A DNA stretch of 8,047 bases from assembly GCA_964418755.1 (NCBI GenBank), contig CAYQNS010000176.1, positions 1 through 8,047 on the forward strand, read 5' to 3'. Numbering within the stretch: position 1 is the stretch's first letter; each line of letters begins with the position of its first letter. The notes beneath the pieces were generated by a model. That model did no database searches and was not told the DNA's origin. It saw nothing but the letters and a program-made list of their open reading frames with translations. Source of the stretch: 4572-123 sp964418755 (lineage in GTDB: Bacteria; Desulfobacterota; Desulfobacteria; Desulfobacterales; 4572-123). The position numbers and the translations under genes were made by a program. Below are positions 1-5,889 of this stretch, piece by piece.

Positions 1-232
1 CTAACCGTGGGCTGAAAAAGTTGCCGATAAATGTTCAGAAGCTGTTATTTTTATTGATTGAAGATCTTAAAGCAGACGGCCCGATTCAAAAAAGTTGGAA
101 CAATTTTCCCCCCTTGGGAGATGACAAATACCACTGCCATTGAAATTATCGTTAGCATGTTGGACATCACGGCAAGGGGAAATCGAAATGGAGGTGTATT
201 ATGTTGGCTCTCGTGAAAAAGCCCCGTATTGA
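1..232 (+). pseudogene. HigB/RelE-type toxin gene, 5' end outside window, frame broken
   Basis: The codons starting at position 3 read as the middle of a HigB-like (phage Gp49/RelE superfamily) mRNA-interferase toxin, including LPINVQKL, EDLKADGPI, SWNNF and a DDKYHCH block ending at 140. They then hit TGA at 141-143 and TAG at 153-155. The family C-terminus continues in the -1 frame, where ACWTSR, EVYYVGSREKAPY and a stop at 230-232 can be read. A family member would have HCH followed about six residues later by ACW in one frame, so a small deletion somewhere in 138-155 has separated the two halves. The N-terminus lies outside the window. In the intact family the toxin cleaves ribosome-associated mRNA and is neutralised by the antitoxin encoded downstream. 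Here the toxin should be inactive, unless the lesion is a sequencing error. No slippery heptamer suggesting programmed frameshifting is visible at the junction. The family call rests on recalled motifs, not on a search. Confidence 0.72.
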
Positions 233-557
233 GATATCCCTTCAGGGTGAGCAGGTGGATGAACTCATTGAATGGATTAGTAAAAAATTTGAAGTTAGTA
301 TTCTCACCTCCGATAATTCAGAGAGTATTGCTGTTGAAGAGACTGATTTTTGGAAAGAAATGCAGTCAAACAGAATTGGCAACCTTCTTTCAGGTGCCAG
401 GCTTAAGGCAAGCCTGTCGCAAGCACAGCTCGCCGAGAAGCTTGGTGTCCGCCAGAATATGATTAGTGATTATGAAAGAGGTAAACGCAGGCTTTCACTT
501 CCAATGGCAAAACGCATTGCCAAGATTCTTCACATCAAAGTTGACAGAATCTTCTAA
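201..557 (+). CDS. HigA-like antitoxin, XRE-family helix-turn-helix protein
   Basis: This 118-residue protein has an N-terminal segment of about 60 residues with no DNA-binding signature, the likely toxin-contact part. A classic XRE/Cro helix-turn-helix follows at residues 65-117, containing SQAQLAEKLGV, then QNMISDYERGKR and LPMAKRIAKIL. Antitoxins of this layout bind the toxin and repress their own operon. The ATG at 201 is preceded by a strong GGAGGTG ribosome-binding site at 190-196. The start lies inside the last codons of the toxin reading frame (32-base overlap), which is typical of translationally coupled toxin-antitoxin pairs in toxin-first HigBA order. The gene appears complete, ending in TAA at 555-557. 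Because the upstream toxin is broken, this is likely an orphan antitoxin, which might still act as a repressor or protect against related toxins. The XRE fold is secure; the antitoxin role is inferred from the neighbour. Confidence 0.85.
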   Translation: MLALVKKPRIEISLQGEQVDELIEWISKKFEVSILTSDNSESIAVEETDFWKEMQSNRIGNLLSGARLKASLSQAQLAEKLGVRQNMISDYERGKRRLSLPMAKRIAKILHIKVDRIF

Positions 558-647
558 GTGCGAAGATGTCACTTCAGCAGACGGCCAGGGTGGAGCGACT
601 GTGCAAAACCGGCAGGCCGTATTGCCCCTGCAGCGGCTTGTCCCTGT
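558..647 (+). other. non-coding stretch with predicted hairpin
   Basis: No convincing gene lies between the antitoxin stop and the tRNA-like 3' end. The sequence can fold locally. GCAGG (612-616) pairs with CCTGC (627-631), and CCG (609-611) extends the stem with CGG (634-636) across a two-base AG bulge. ACGGCC (581-586) and GGCCGT (615-620) form a competing 6-bp inverted repeat. I tried to read 584-675 as a complete 92-nt class II tRNA. The 5' candidate GCCAGGG gives two mismatches against CATAGGC, and no proper D-arm or 7-base anticodon loop appears. The stretch may be element-derived DNA next to an att site, or a decayed RNA gene. Confidence 0.35.
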
Positions 648-675
648 ACGAGTTCGATTCTTGTCATAGGCACCA
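648..675 (+). other. tRNA 3'-end fragment (T-arm, acceptor 3' strand, CCA)
   Basis: Positions 648-652 (ACGAG) and 660-664 (CTTGT) form a five-pair T-stem, one pair being G-U, around the canonical T-loop TTCGATT (653-659). A 7-base acceptor strand CATAGGC (665-671), discriminator A and encoded CCA (673-675) follow. This is exactly the 3' portion of a tRNA. The expected 5' partner GCCTATG is absent from the preceding 150 bases, so no complete tRNA can be built here. An intrinsic terminator starts five bases later, as expected downstream of a real tRNA gene. Tyrosine-recombinase elements often integrate at tRNA 3' ends and leave such a fragment at the far boundary. On that reading the element would lie to the left of 648 and the terminator would be the original chromosomal one. 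Gene decay in place is the alternative. Confidence 0.6.
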
Positions 676-679
676 TATA

Positions 680-727
680 AAAAGGGGTCTCAGCGTTATG
701 GCTGTGGCCCCTTTTCTTTTGTGTTTT
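680..727 (+). terminator. Rho-independent terminator after the tRNA-like sequence
   Basis: AAAAGGGG (680-687) pairs with CCCCTTTT (708-715). The stem continues inward through T-G and C-G pairs, a single T-T mismatch, then CAGC/GCTG closing a six-base loop (695-700). A T-rich tail follows (CTTTTGTGTTTTT). It would end transcripts coming from the tRNA-like sequence and possibly from the antitoxin gene. Confidence 0.8.
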
Positions 728-874
728 TGTTTGTGTAGTTACTGTGCCAGAAATTTTAAGTGAATTATTCGCCCACATCTCCGTCAAAAAAAACTTTGCC
801 ACGCTGTTTTGAAATACAACTAATACGGGATTCCCCGATCGCCATCCATTACTGTGTTACATAAAAGCAGTAAT

Positions 875-996
875 AATTGGCTAAATTTTAGAAATATAAA
901 TCAGCCAATTAACTTAAGAAAATCAATATTTGGCTGAATATTAAAAATAAAATTTAGCCAAATATACATAAAATGTTGATTGTTTGGCTAAACAAT
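875..996. repeat. array of five alternating TTGGCTRAA motifs
   Basis: Five copies of a motif resembling ATTTGGCTAAA occur in alternating orientation. Their cores are GGCT at 879-882 (+), AGCC at 903-906 (-), GGCT at 932-935 (+), AGCC at 956-959 (-) and GGCT at 986-989 (+). Core-to-core distances are 24, 29, 24 and 30 bases, so a pair unit repeats about every 53-54 bases. The second pair is the strongest: ATATTTGGCT (926-935) and AGCCAAATAT (956-965) match over 10 bp, and pairing continues inward almost to an AAAA loop at 944-947. The fifth copy is itself a perfect inverted repeat, ATTGTTT/AAACAAT around GGCT (979-996). The array lies directly upstream of the ATPase gene and is very AT-rich. 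It looks like a set of operator or recognition sites for a dimeric or oligomeric DNA-binding protein. Confidence 0.75.
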
Positions 997-1016
997 AGTA
1001 TAGCTACAAATACTAT
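976..1016 (+). promoter_or_regulatory. candidate sigma70 promoter with overlapping operator
   Basis: TTGATT (976-981) and TATAGC (999-1004) are separated by exactly 17 bases, each matching four of six consensus bases. The spacer is almost wholly occupied by the fifth motif of the upstream array (979-996). A further 7-bp inverted repeat, ATAGTAT (995-1001) and ATACTAT (1010-1016), covers the -10 and the expected start of transcription. This arrangement suggests repression by a protein binding the motif. The promoter would drive the ATPase gene starting at 1070. Confidence 0.45.
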
Positions 1017-1069
1017 CTACGGACTGAAATCATAAAAACGCAGTTATCGATTTAAAAGGGCGGTTGGGA

Positions 1070-2518
1070 ATGATACCCAAAAAAATCAAATTGAATAAAA
1101 ATTTTATTGGAAGACAATATGAATTAAAAAGGCTTTCAGATATCAGCAATAAGAAAGAACCCTCGATTATCGTTACATACGGAAGACGGCGAGTAGGAAA
1201 AACAGAGCTGCTTGAACAGGGTTTTCGGAACCGTAATGTTTTGAAATTTGAAGGCATTGAGGGATTATCTCAAAAAGAACAATTGCAACATGTCATGTGG
1301 CAGTTTTCTGAATACAAAGGTGATCCTTTATTGGCCCGCGTTGTTATTTCAAGCTGGACGGAATTTTTTAAAATTGTTGCGGGTGTTGTTAAAAAAGGCG
1401 TCTGGACACTCTATTTTGAGGAGGTTCAGTGGCTTGCGGGGTATAAAGAAAAATTTATCTCGGAGCTCAAGTATTTCTGGGACAATTATTTCCGGCATAA
1501 TAATAATCTTATAGTTGTCCTGTGCGGTTCATCCCCATCATTTATGATTGATAAGGTGCTTCACTCAAAAGCGTTATACAATCGCTCAACACATGAAATC
1601 GCCTTAAAAGAATTCAGCCTGTCTGAAACAGCACAGTTTTTTAAGAAAAGATCTGCCGGTGAAGTTATGGATGCTTATTTAAGCGTCGGCGGGATACCTG
1701 AATATTTAAAATGGGTAAACATGAAATCCTCTGTATTTATAAGCCTATTTAAAAACGCGTTTTTTGCCGACAGTTTTTTTTCTCATGAGTATAAACGAAT
1801 TTTTACAAGCAGCCTGGCAACAAACAGGAACTATAAAAAAATTATTGAATTTATGAGCAGGCAACATCATGTTGACCGCAATCAGATCCTGAAGCACCTT
1901 AAATTAAAGACCGGAGGGACCTTGACAACCTTGTTAACCGATCTGGAAGTCAGCGGTTTTATAAATAAATATACTCCCTACAATCTTCAATCAAACAGCC
2001 GTCTTGCCAGGTACAGTATAAGTGATGCATATTTACAATTTTATTTCAAATTTATAAAGCCAATAGAAAAACAGATTGATCACGGCGATTATAACAATGC
2101 ACCGTTATCTGCAATAAGCTCCGATTCTCATTACAAATGGCTTGGATTTGCATTTGAGCGAATGTGTAGGAAAAATCATAGGCTGTTTGCAAAAATTCTT
2201 GGATTTGAATCCGTAAAATACAGAGCCGGTGCATTTTTCAATCGTGCTGGGAATTTAGAAAAACCGGGCTATCAACTTGATCTGGTTTATGAAAGAGACG
2301 ACAAGGTCTGCACTGTATGTGAAATTAAATATCTTAAGTCAAAAGTAACTTCACAAGTGATTGATGAATTTGAGCAGAAACTGGCTCTTTTCCCAAACAA
2401 AAAAAACAATACGATTTACAAAGTTTTAATCACAAGCAAGGGCGCTTCAGATGCCTTAATCAATCAGGGTTATTTTGATCGGATTATTACACTGGAGGAC
2501 ATTTTTTTATTTGCCTGA
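1070..2518 (+). CDS. AAA-like ATPase with DUF234 (PD-(D/E)XK-like) C-terminus
   Basis: A 482-residue protein of the COG1672-type 'archaeal ATPase' family (ATPase_2 plus DUF234), whose biological role is unknown. An FIGRQYEL entry motif lies at 12-19. The Walker A is GRRRVGKT (38-45). The Walker B-like strand is TLYFEEVQWL (113-122), where the usual Asp is Glu. A sensor-like LCGSS (151-155) and the family signature GGIPEYL (207-213) follow. A winged-helix-like region spans about 255-312. The C-terminal part has D404 and E418-x-K420 spaced as in PD-(D/E)XK nucleases. I chose ATG 1070 over TTG 1064 because GGGCGG (1058-1063) is well spaced only for the ATG. The gene is monocistronic, visibly more AT-rich than the genes to its right, and preceded by the TTGGCTRAA array. 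It ends 11 bases before a convergent gene with no clear terminator between. Horizontal acquisition is likely. A defence, mobile-element or stress role is possible, but nothing here decides it. Confidence 0.88.
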   Translation: MIPKKIKLNKNFIGRQYELKRLSDISNKKEPSIIVTYGRRRVGKTELLEQGFRNRNVLKFEGIEGLSQKEQLQHVMWQFSEYKGDPLLARVVISSWTEFFKIVAGVVKKGVWTLYFEEVQWLAGYKEKFISELKYFWDNYFRHNNNLIVVLCGSSPSFMIDKVLHSKALYNRSTHEIALKEFSLSETAQFFKKRSAGEVMDAYLSVGGIPEYLKWVNMKSSVFISLFKNAFFADSFFSHEYKRIFTSSLATNRNYKKIIEFMSRQHHVDRNQILKHLKLKTGGTLTTLLTDLEVSGFINKYTPYNLQSNSRLARYSISDAYLQFYFKFIKPIEKQIDHGDYNNAPLSAISSDSHYKWLGFAFERMCRKNHRLFAKILGFESVKYRAGAFFNRAGNLEKPGYQLDLVYERDDKVCTVCEIKYLKSKVTSQVIDEFEQKLALFPNKKNNTIYKVLITSKGASDALINQGYFDRIITLEDIFLFA

Positions 2519-2529
2519 TGCTTTTTGGC

Positions 2530-3096
2530 TCAGGCCACCAGTGATCGGGCCAGTTCCACGGCTTTACTTCGAACCGCCGCCGGGATATCGGCGGGCAGGC
2601 TGCATTCTCCCACGTATAACTCACCTGATTTTTTTGCCAGAAAATAGTCTGTCATCCGTTCAAAAGCGATAAACAGGCCCTCGGCATTGTTTTCATAGGT
2701 GCCTGCGCCGGTGGCCAGCAATCCGAGCCGTTTCCCCTGTAGAAGGGACGTGTGATTCGGCTGCTGGTAGTTGGCGACCAGGCTGTAGCTTCTGTCGATA
2801 AGGGCCTTGATCTGGGCTGAAAACCCCCAGAAATAGACCGGGGATGCAAACAGGACAATATCGGACTGGATCATCTGTTCCAGGATATCCACAGCGTCAT
2901 CATTCTGGACGCAGTTGATTTTATCGGGATTTTCACGGCATTTTGCACATCCCATGCAGCCATTGATGGATTTACCGTGGAGGTAAAACTGCGCCACATC
3001 GTGGCCCTGTGTCTTGAGTTCTTTTTCTATCCACCCCAACACCGTGGCGGTGTTTCCCTTTTTTTTGGCGCTGCCTAAAAGTGTGGTGATTTTCAT
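2530..3096 (-). CDS. flavodoxin-fold NAD(P)H/FMN oxidoreductase, iron-sulfur flavoprotein-like
   Basis: A 188-residue cytoplasmic protein. The N-terminal strand and phosphate-binding loop MKITTLLGSAKKKGNT (residues 1-16) are typical of the NADPH-dependent FMN reductase/flavodoxin-like fold. ASPVYFWGFSAQIKALIDR and LLATGAGTYENNAEG are the other FMN-contact segments. A compact cysteine cluster, C47-x2-C50-x2-C53-x8-C62, resembles the CX2CX2CX4-7C motif of iron-sulfur flavoproteins (Isf), so a [4Fe-4S] cluster is plausible alongside FMN. Isf-type proteins transfer electrons and reduce oxygen, peroxide or quinone-like substrates in anaerobes; the substrate here is unknown. The start at 3096 is preferred because AAAGGAAA lies 7 bases upstream on the minus strand and the family begins at this Met. 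A start further upstream (3165) would add 23 residues of no family character. The gene is divergent from hemW and convergent with the ATPase gene. Confidence 0.88.
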   Translation of the reverse strand: MKITTLLGSAKKKGNTATVLGWIEKELKTQGHDVAQFYLHGKSINGCMGCAKCRENPDKINCVQNDDAVDILEQMIQSDIVLFASPVYFWGFSAQIKALIDRSYSLVANYQQPNHTSLLQGKRLGLLATGAGTYENNAEGLFIAFERMTDYFLAKKSGELYVGECSLPADIPAAVRSKAVELARSLVA

Positions 3097-3182
3097 TGTC
3101 GTATTTCCTTTGCAGGTTTTGAGAATTGGTGTACGTGAGTGATGTCCTGAACCAAAATTTACCATTTTTGAACTACCATTAA

Positions 3183-3192
3183 TTATCGATAA
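3183..3192. promoter_or_regulatory. 10-bp palindrome in the divergent intergenic region
   Basis: TTATCGATAA is a perfect palindrome lying between the divergent reductase and hemW genes. It could be an operator shared by the two. No convincing -35/-10 pair was found for either gene in 3097-3289, and a 10-bp AT-rich palindrome can arise by chance. Confidence 0.2.
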
Positions 3193-3289
3193 CCCTATGA
3201 GAAGTCAACAATTTTAAACAGAAAAAGATTGCTCTGAAAGCCGATTTCACATAGCGTGCGGCTGAATATGTAACAAGGACCGTGTAAGC

Positions 3290-4510
3290 ATGAATACTGA
3301 TATAATAGAGCCGGTTTTTCAATGCCCCGTTGATGAGGGCAAGGATGCGGTAAAATCACACCGCATGGGCGGTATTTATGTCCATGTTCCGTTTTGTCTC
3401 AAAAAATGTCCCTACTGTGATTTTTATTCCATCACGGATCTTTCCTTTAGAGAGGCCTATCTGTCGGCACTGGAAAAAGAGATAGCGCTGACAGAACCGG
3501 TTCCTTTCAAATTCGATACGCTGTATATGGGCGGAGGTACCCCTTCCGTGCTTGAAACACGGCAGGTTGCCCGGATCATTGAAGCCTTTTTGAAACATTT
3601 CGACGTGAAAAAAGGATGCGAGATTACCATGGAGGTGAATCCCGGAACAGTCTCTTCTCAGGATTTTCAGGATTTTCGCAGGGCCGGTGTCAACCGCATA
3701 AATATTGGTGTTCAGTCTTTTCAGGATAAAAATTTGAAATTTCTGGGCCGGATTCATTCGGCTGCCGAAGCTGAAAAAGCACTGCAAAATGCCCACAGCG
3801 CCGGATTTGACAATGTCGGGTTAGATCTGATGTATGGTCTGCCTGGCCAGACCGCTGATGACTGGCTCAAGGACCTGCAGCGGGCCGTCTCCCATGGACC
3901 CCGGCATCTTTCTTGCTATATGTTGAGTTATGAAAACGGCACCATTATGGATCGTGATCGCAAAAAGGGTATATTCAGGCCGTTGCCGGACCCGGCTGTT
4001 GGAAAATTGTTTGAGATCACCGTGGCGTTTTTGCAGGACAACGGGATCCCGCAATATGAAATATCCAACTATGCCGATTCCCCGGAAACCCGGTCCCGGC
4101 ACAATCAGAAATACTGGCACTTTGATCCGTACCTCGGGTTCGGACCCGGGGCCCACTCATTTATTGATCCGCAACGATTCTGGAACCACAGCGATATTCA
4201 TACCTATATAGCATTGCTGAATCAGGACCAGCGGCCCATGGCCGGGCAAGAGACGCTAAGCCGGGACCAGCAGATGATCGAGACGATTTATCTGGGCCTG
4301 CGGACTACCGACGGCATTGATATGCCGGGTTTTGAAGACAGATTCAGACTCGGGTTTGCCGAAATATTTGCGAAATTGATCGAAGATTTTATCCGCCGCG
4401 AATTTTTGACAATGGATTTGGAGCGCTGCCGCCTCACCCGCAGTGGCATGCTGATGCTCGACAGTATTGCCGGGATGTTTGTTGAAAATATTCCGAAAGA
4501 ACAGGGCTGA
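3290..4510 (+). CDS. hemW: HemW, radical SAM heme chaperone
   Basis: A 406-residue radical SAM protein of the HemN/HemW family. The cluster motif is C36-x3-C40-x2-C43 followed by D44-F45. The aromatic residue in place of HemN's fourth cysteine, and HNQKYW at 271-276 (the HNxxYW heme-binding motif), mark HemW rather than true coproporphyrinogen III dehydrogenase. GGGTP (81-85) contacts SAM, and GVQSFQ and LMYGLPGQT are further family blocks. A C-terminal HemN_C-like domain occupies about the last 100 residues. HemW binds heme and inserts it into cytochromes of respiratory chains, which fits an anaerobe with many cytochromes. AAGGA (3275-3279) lies 10 bases before the ATG at 3290. This start gives about 20 residues more before the cysteines than E. 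coli HemW has. Met26 (3365) is an alternative but lacks a good ribosome-binding site. The gene is convergent with the DUF2333 gene, 31 bases apart. Confidence 0.94.
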   Translation: MNTDIIEPVFQCPVDEGKDAVKSHRMGGIYVHVPFCLKKCPYCDFYSITDLSFREAYLSALEKEIALTEPVPFKFDTLYMGGGTPSVLETRQVARIIEAFLKHFDVKKGCEITMEVNPGTVSSQDFQDFRRAGVNRINIGVQSFQDKNLKFLGRIHSAAEAEKALQNAHSAGFDNVGLDLMYGLPGQTADDWLKDLQRAVSHGPRHLSCYMLSYENGTIMDRDRKKGIFRPLPDPAVGKLFEITVAFLQDNGIPQYEISNYADSPETRSRHNQKYWHFDPYLGFGPGAHSFIDPQRFWNHSDIHTYIALLNQDQRPMAGQETLSRDQQMIETIYLGLRTTDGIDMPGFEDRFRLGFAEIFAKLIEDFIRREFLTMDLERCRLTRSGMLMLDSIAGMFVENIPKEQG

Positions 4511-4541
4511 AGGAATTGTTGAACGTCCAAACGATGTAACA

Positions 4542-5843
4542 TCAAGTCGACAACGTCGTGATCAGGACTCTCAGGTAAAATCCGGCATGGCTGATAGGCG
4601 CGGCCATGTTGGCCCGGTGATTGGCAAAGATCGAACTTAGACTACCCTCGAGGATCAGCCAGGGATCGATTTGCATGGCATGATGGCAGGAGAGAATGGC
4701 GTGATTCATGGCATCGGCGCCGTTCCGGGTTTCGATGATGCCGCTGAAGTCATGGGCAATGGCCTGCAGAATGGTGTGCAGTGAACCGGCAACGCCCTGG
4801 GCGTAGAAAAAATAATCATCCGCTTTAAAGTAGCTGACCGGTGATCCATCTTGTTCCGTCATCTTGGCCAGGTTTTCATCACAGCTTCCCAGCAGTTCCA
4901 CATAACTTGATAAAAGCGGGATCAGGTTGTCGCTGCGTGTGTAAAATTTGGCTTTTTTATTTTCAAGCCGTTCAAGATAGAGACGGGTTTCATCAAGACT
5001 GTCGTTGTATTTGGTTTCGGCCGAAGGAAAAATATAGCGATCCGGTTTTATCATCAACCAGTTTGTAGCGTTTTCCAGGTTAGCGTCAATCGATGCCGTA
5101 ATGCCTGTTCGGGACAGACGTTCCGATAGAACCATAGCAGTTCTGCGGGTGACTTCCAGAACTCCGAGCTGGAAGTTGTTTATATTATCGGTGACATTAA
5201 CGATATCATTGGGGCGCCAGCCCCATAAGCGCTCATTCAGTTCATGATTAAGGGGCGTTATGGCAGCCTGGACAAAGGTTGCGCCGACAATGTCGGAAAC
5301 CGGAAAGGCAGGGCCATGACCGCCGTTTTCCTCGTGTACATCGTGCTTTGCTGCGGGCGTCTCTGCAGCGTCTTTATCCGCTATGTGCGCCGGCTCGGGG
5401 GGATCTTGGGCATGGGTGCCTGATGCCGGCTCAGAAGTTCGGGTCATAGTATCCTGTTCGGCCGGTGTATGGGGTGTGGCTGCATGCGTATCTTTTTGGG
5501 CCGGTTCGGCGGTATGTGTACCTGCTGCTGTATGTGATTCAGCCTGCTCGTTCAGGGGGGCGGCAATATGTGTTGCCGGCTCATGTGATTTGGTCTGACT
5601 GGACTCGGGAGTTGCAACAGCCTGGTGCCGGGAGGTCTCATCCGTATTATGGACGGCTTCTTCAGGGGGCAGTTGCCCGGGTTCTTCGACCTGGGATTTG
5701 GCAGTATACTCATCGTATGAGCTGCCGAACTTCCCAAATATCGTACCCAATACCCATATGGATGCGATTAAAAGCAATATACCCACAACAATTCGTTTGG
5801 ATGCAAAGATGCTGAAACTTACGGCGCTATTTTTTCCTTCCAT
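4542..5843 (-). CDS. DUF2333 family inner-membrane protein with His/Thr/Pro-rich linker
   Basis: A 433-residue protein in three parts. A short cytoplasmic N-terminus with a KR pair leads into one transmembrane helix (about 18-36, RIVVGILLLIASIWVLGTIFG). A low-complexity linker (about 44-178) is rich in Ala, Thr, Pro, Glu and His, with about 13 histidines. The globular C-terminal domain contains WGWRPND (207-213), a long helical middle and GFYLRVL near the C-terminus, matching what I recall of DUF2333. The family's function is unknown. Topology suggests a single-pass inner-membrane protein with a periplasmic C-terminal domain. The ATG at 5843 has GGAG four bases upstream on the minus strand. 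The gene begins 46 bases after the selB stop on the same strand, so co-transcription with selB is likely. No clear terminator is visible between its end and the end of hemW. Confidence 0.82.
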   Translation of the reverse strand: MEGKNSAVSFSIFASKRIVVGILLLIASIWVLGTIFGKFGSSYDEYTAKSQVEEPGQLPPEEAVHNTDETSRHQAVATPESSQTKSHEPATHIAAPLNEQAESHTAAGTHTAEPAQKDTHAATPHTPAEQDTMTRTSEPASGTHAQDPPEPAHIADKDAAETPAAKHDVHEENGGHGPAFPVSDIVGATFVQAAITPLNHELNERLWGWRPNDIVNVTDNINNFQLGVLEVTRRTAMVLSERLSRTGITASIDANLENATNWLMIKPDRYIFPSAETKYNDSLDETRLYLERLENKKAKFYTRSDNLIPLLSSYVELLGSCDENLAKMTEQDGSPVSYFKADDYFFYAQGVAGSLHTILQAIAHDFSGIIETRNGADAMNHAILSCHHAMQIDPWLILEGSLSSIFANHRANMAAPISHAGFYLRVLITTLST

Positions 5844-5889
5844 GGGGTCTCCAGTTTCCGGTTTGTGCCGGAATGAAAGTTAGTATATT

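Noticed and set aside
138..155. TGA at 141 in the toxin frame as a selenocysteine codon, given selB in the window
   Set aside because: A second stop (TAG at 153) follows at once in the same frame, the family C-terminus continues in another frame, and no cysteine is expected there. A frameshift explains it better.
584..675. Complete class II tRNA (Leu/Ser/Sec length)
   Set aside because: The 5' acceptor candidate GCCAGGG has two mismatches to CATAGGC, and no D-arm, proper anticodon stem with a 7-base loop, or TCA anticodon is present. Only the 3' part is convincing.
569..802. Minus-strand ORF of 77 codons
   Set aside because: It runs antisense through the tRNA-like end and the terminator, has no recognisable domain and lacks a good ribosome-binding site.
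875..996. CRISPR array
   Set aside because: The motifs are short (about 11 bases), alternate in orientation and are degenerate. There are no identical long repeats, uniform spacers or cas genes.
1064..1069. TTG at 1064 as the ATPase start
   Set aside because: The purine-rich ribosome-binding site is too close to it; ATG 1070 has proper spacing and adds only two fewer residues.
3097..3165. Upstream start for the flavodoxin-fold reductase
   Set aside because: The extra 23 residues show no family character, and a good ribosome-binding site precedes the Met at 3096.
4511..4541. Bidirectional terminator between hemW and the DUF2333 gene
   Set aside because: Only a weak GATGT/ACATC match is present, with no strong stem or T-run.
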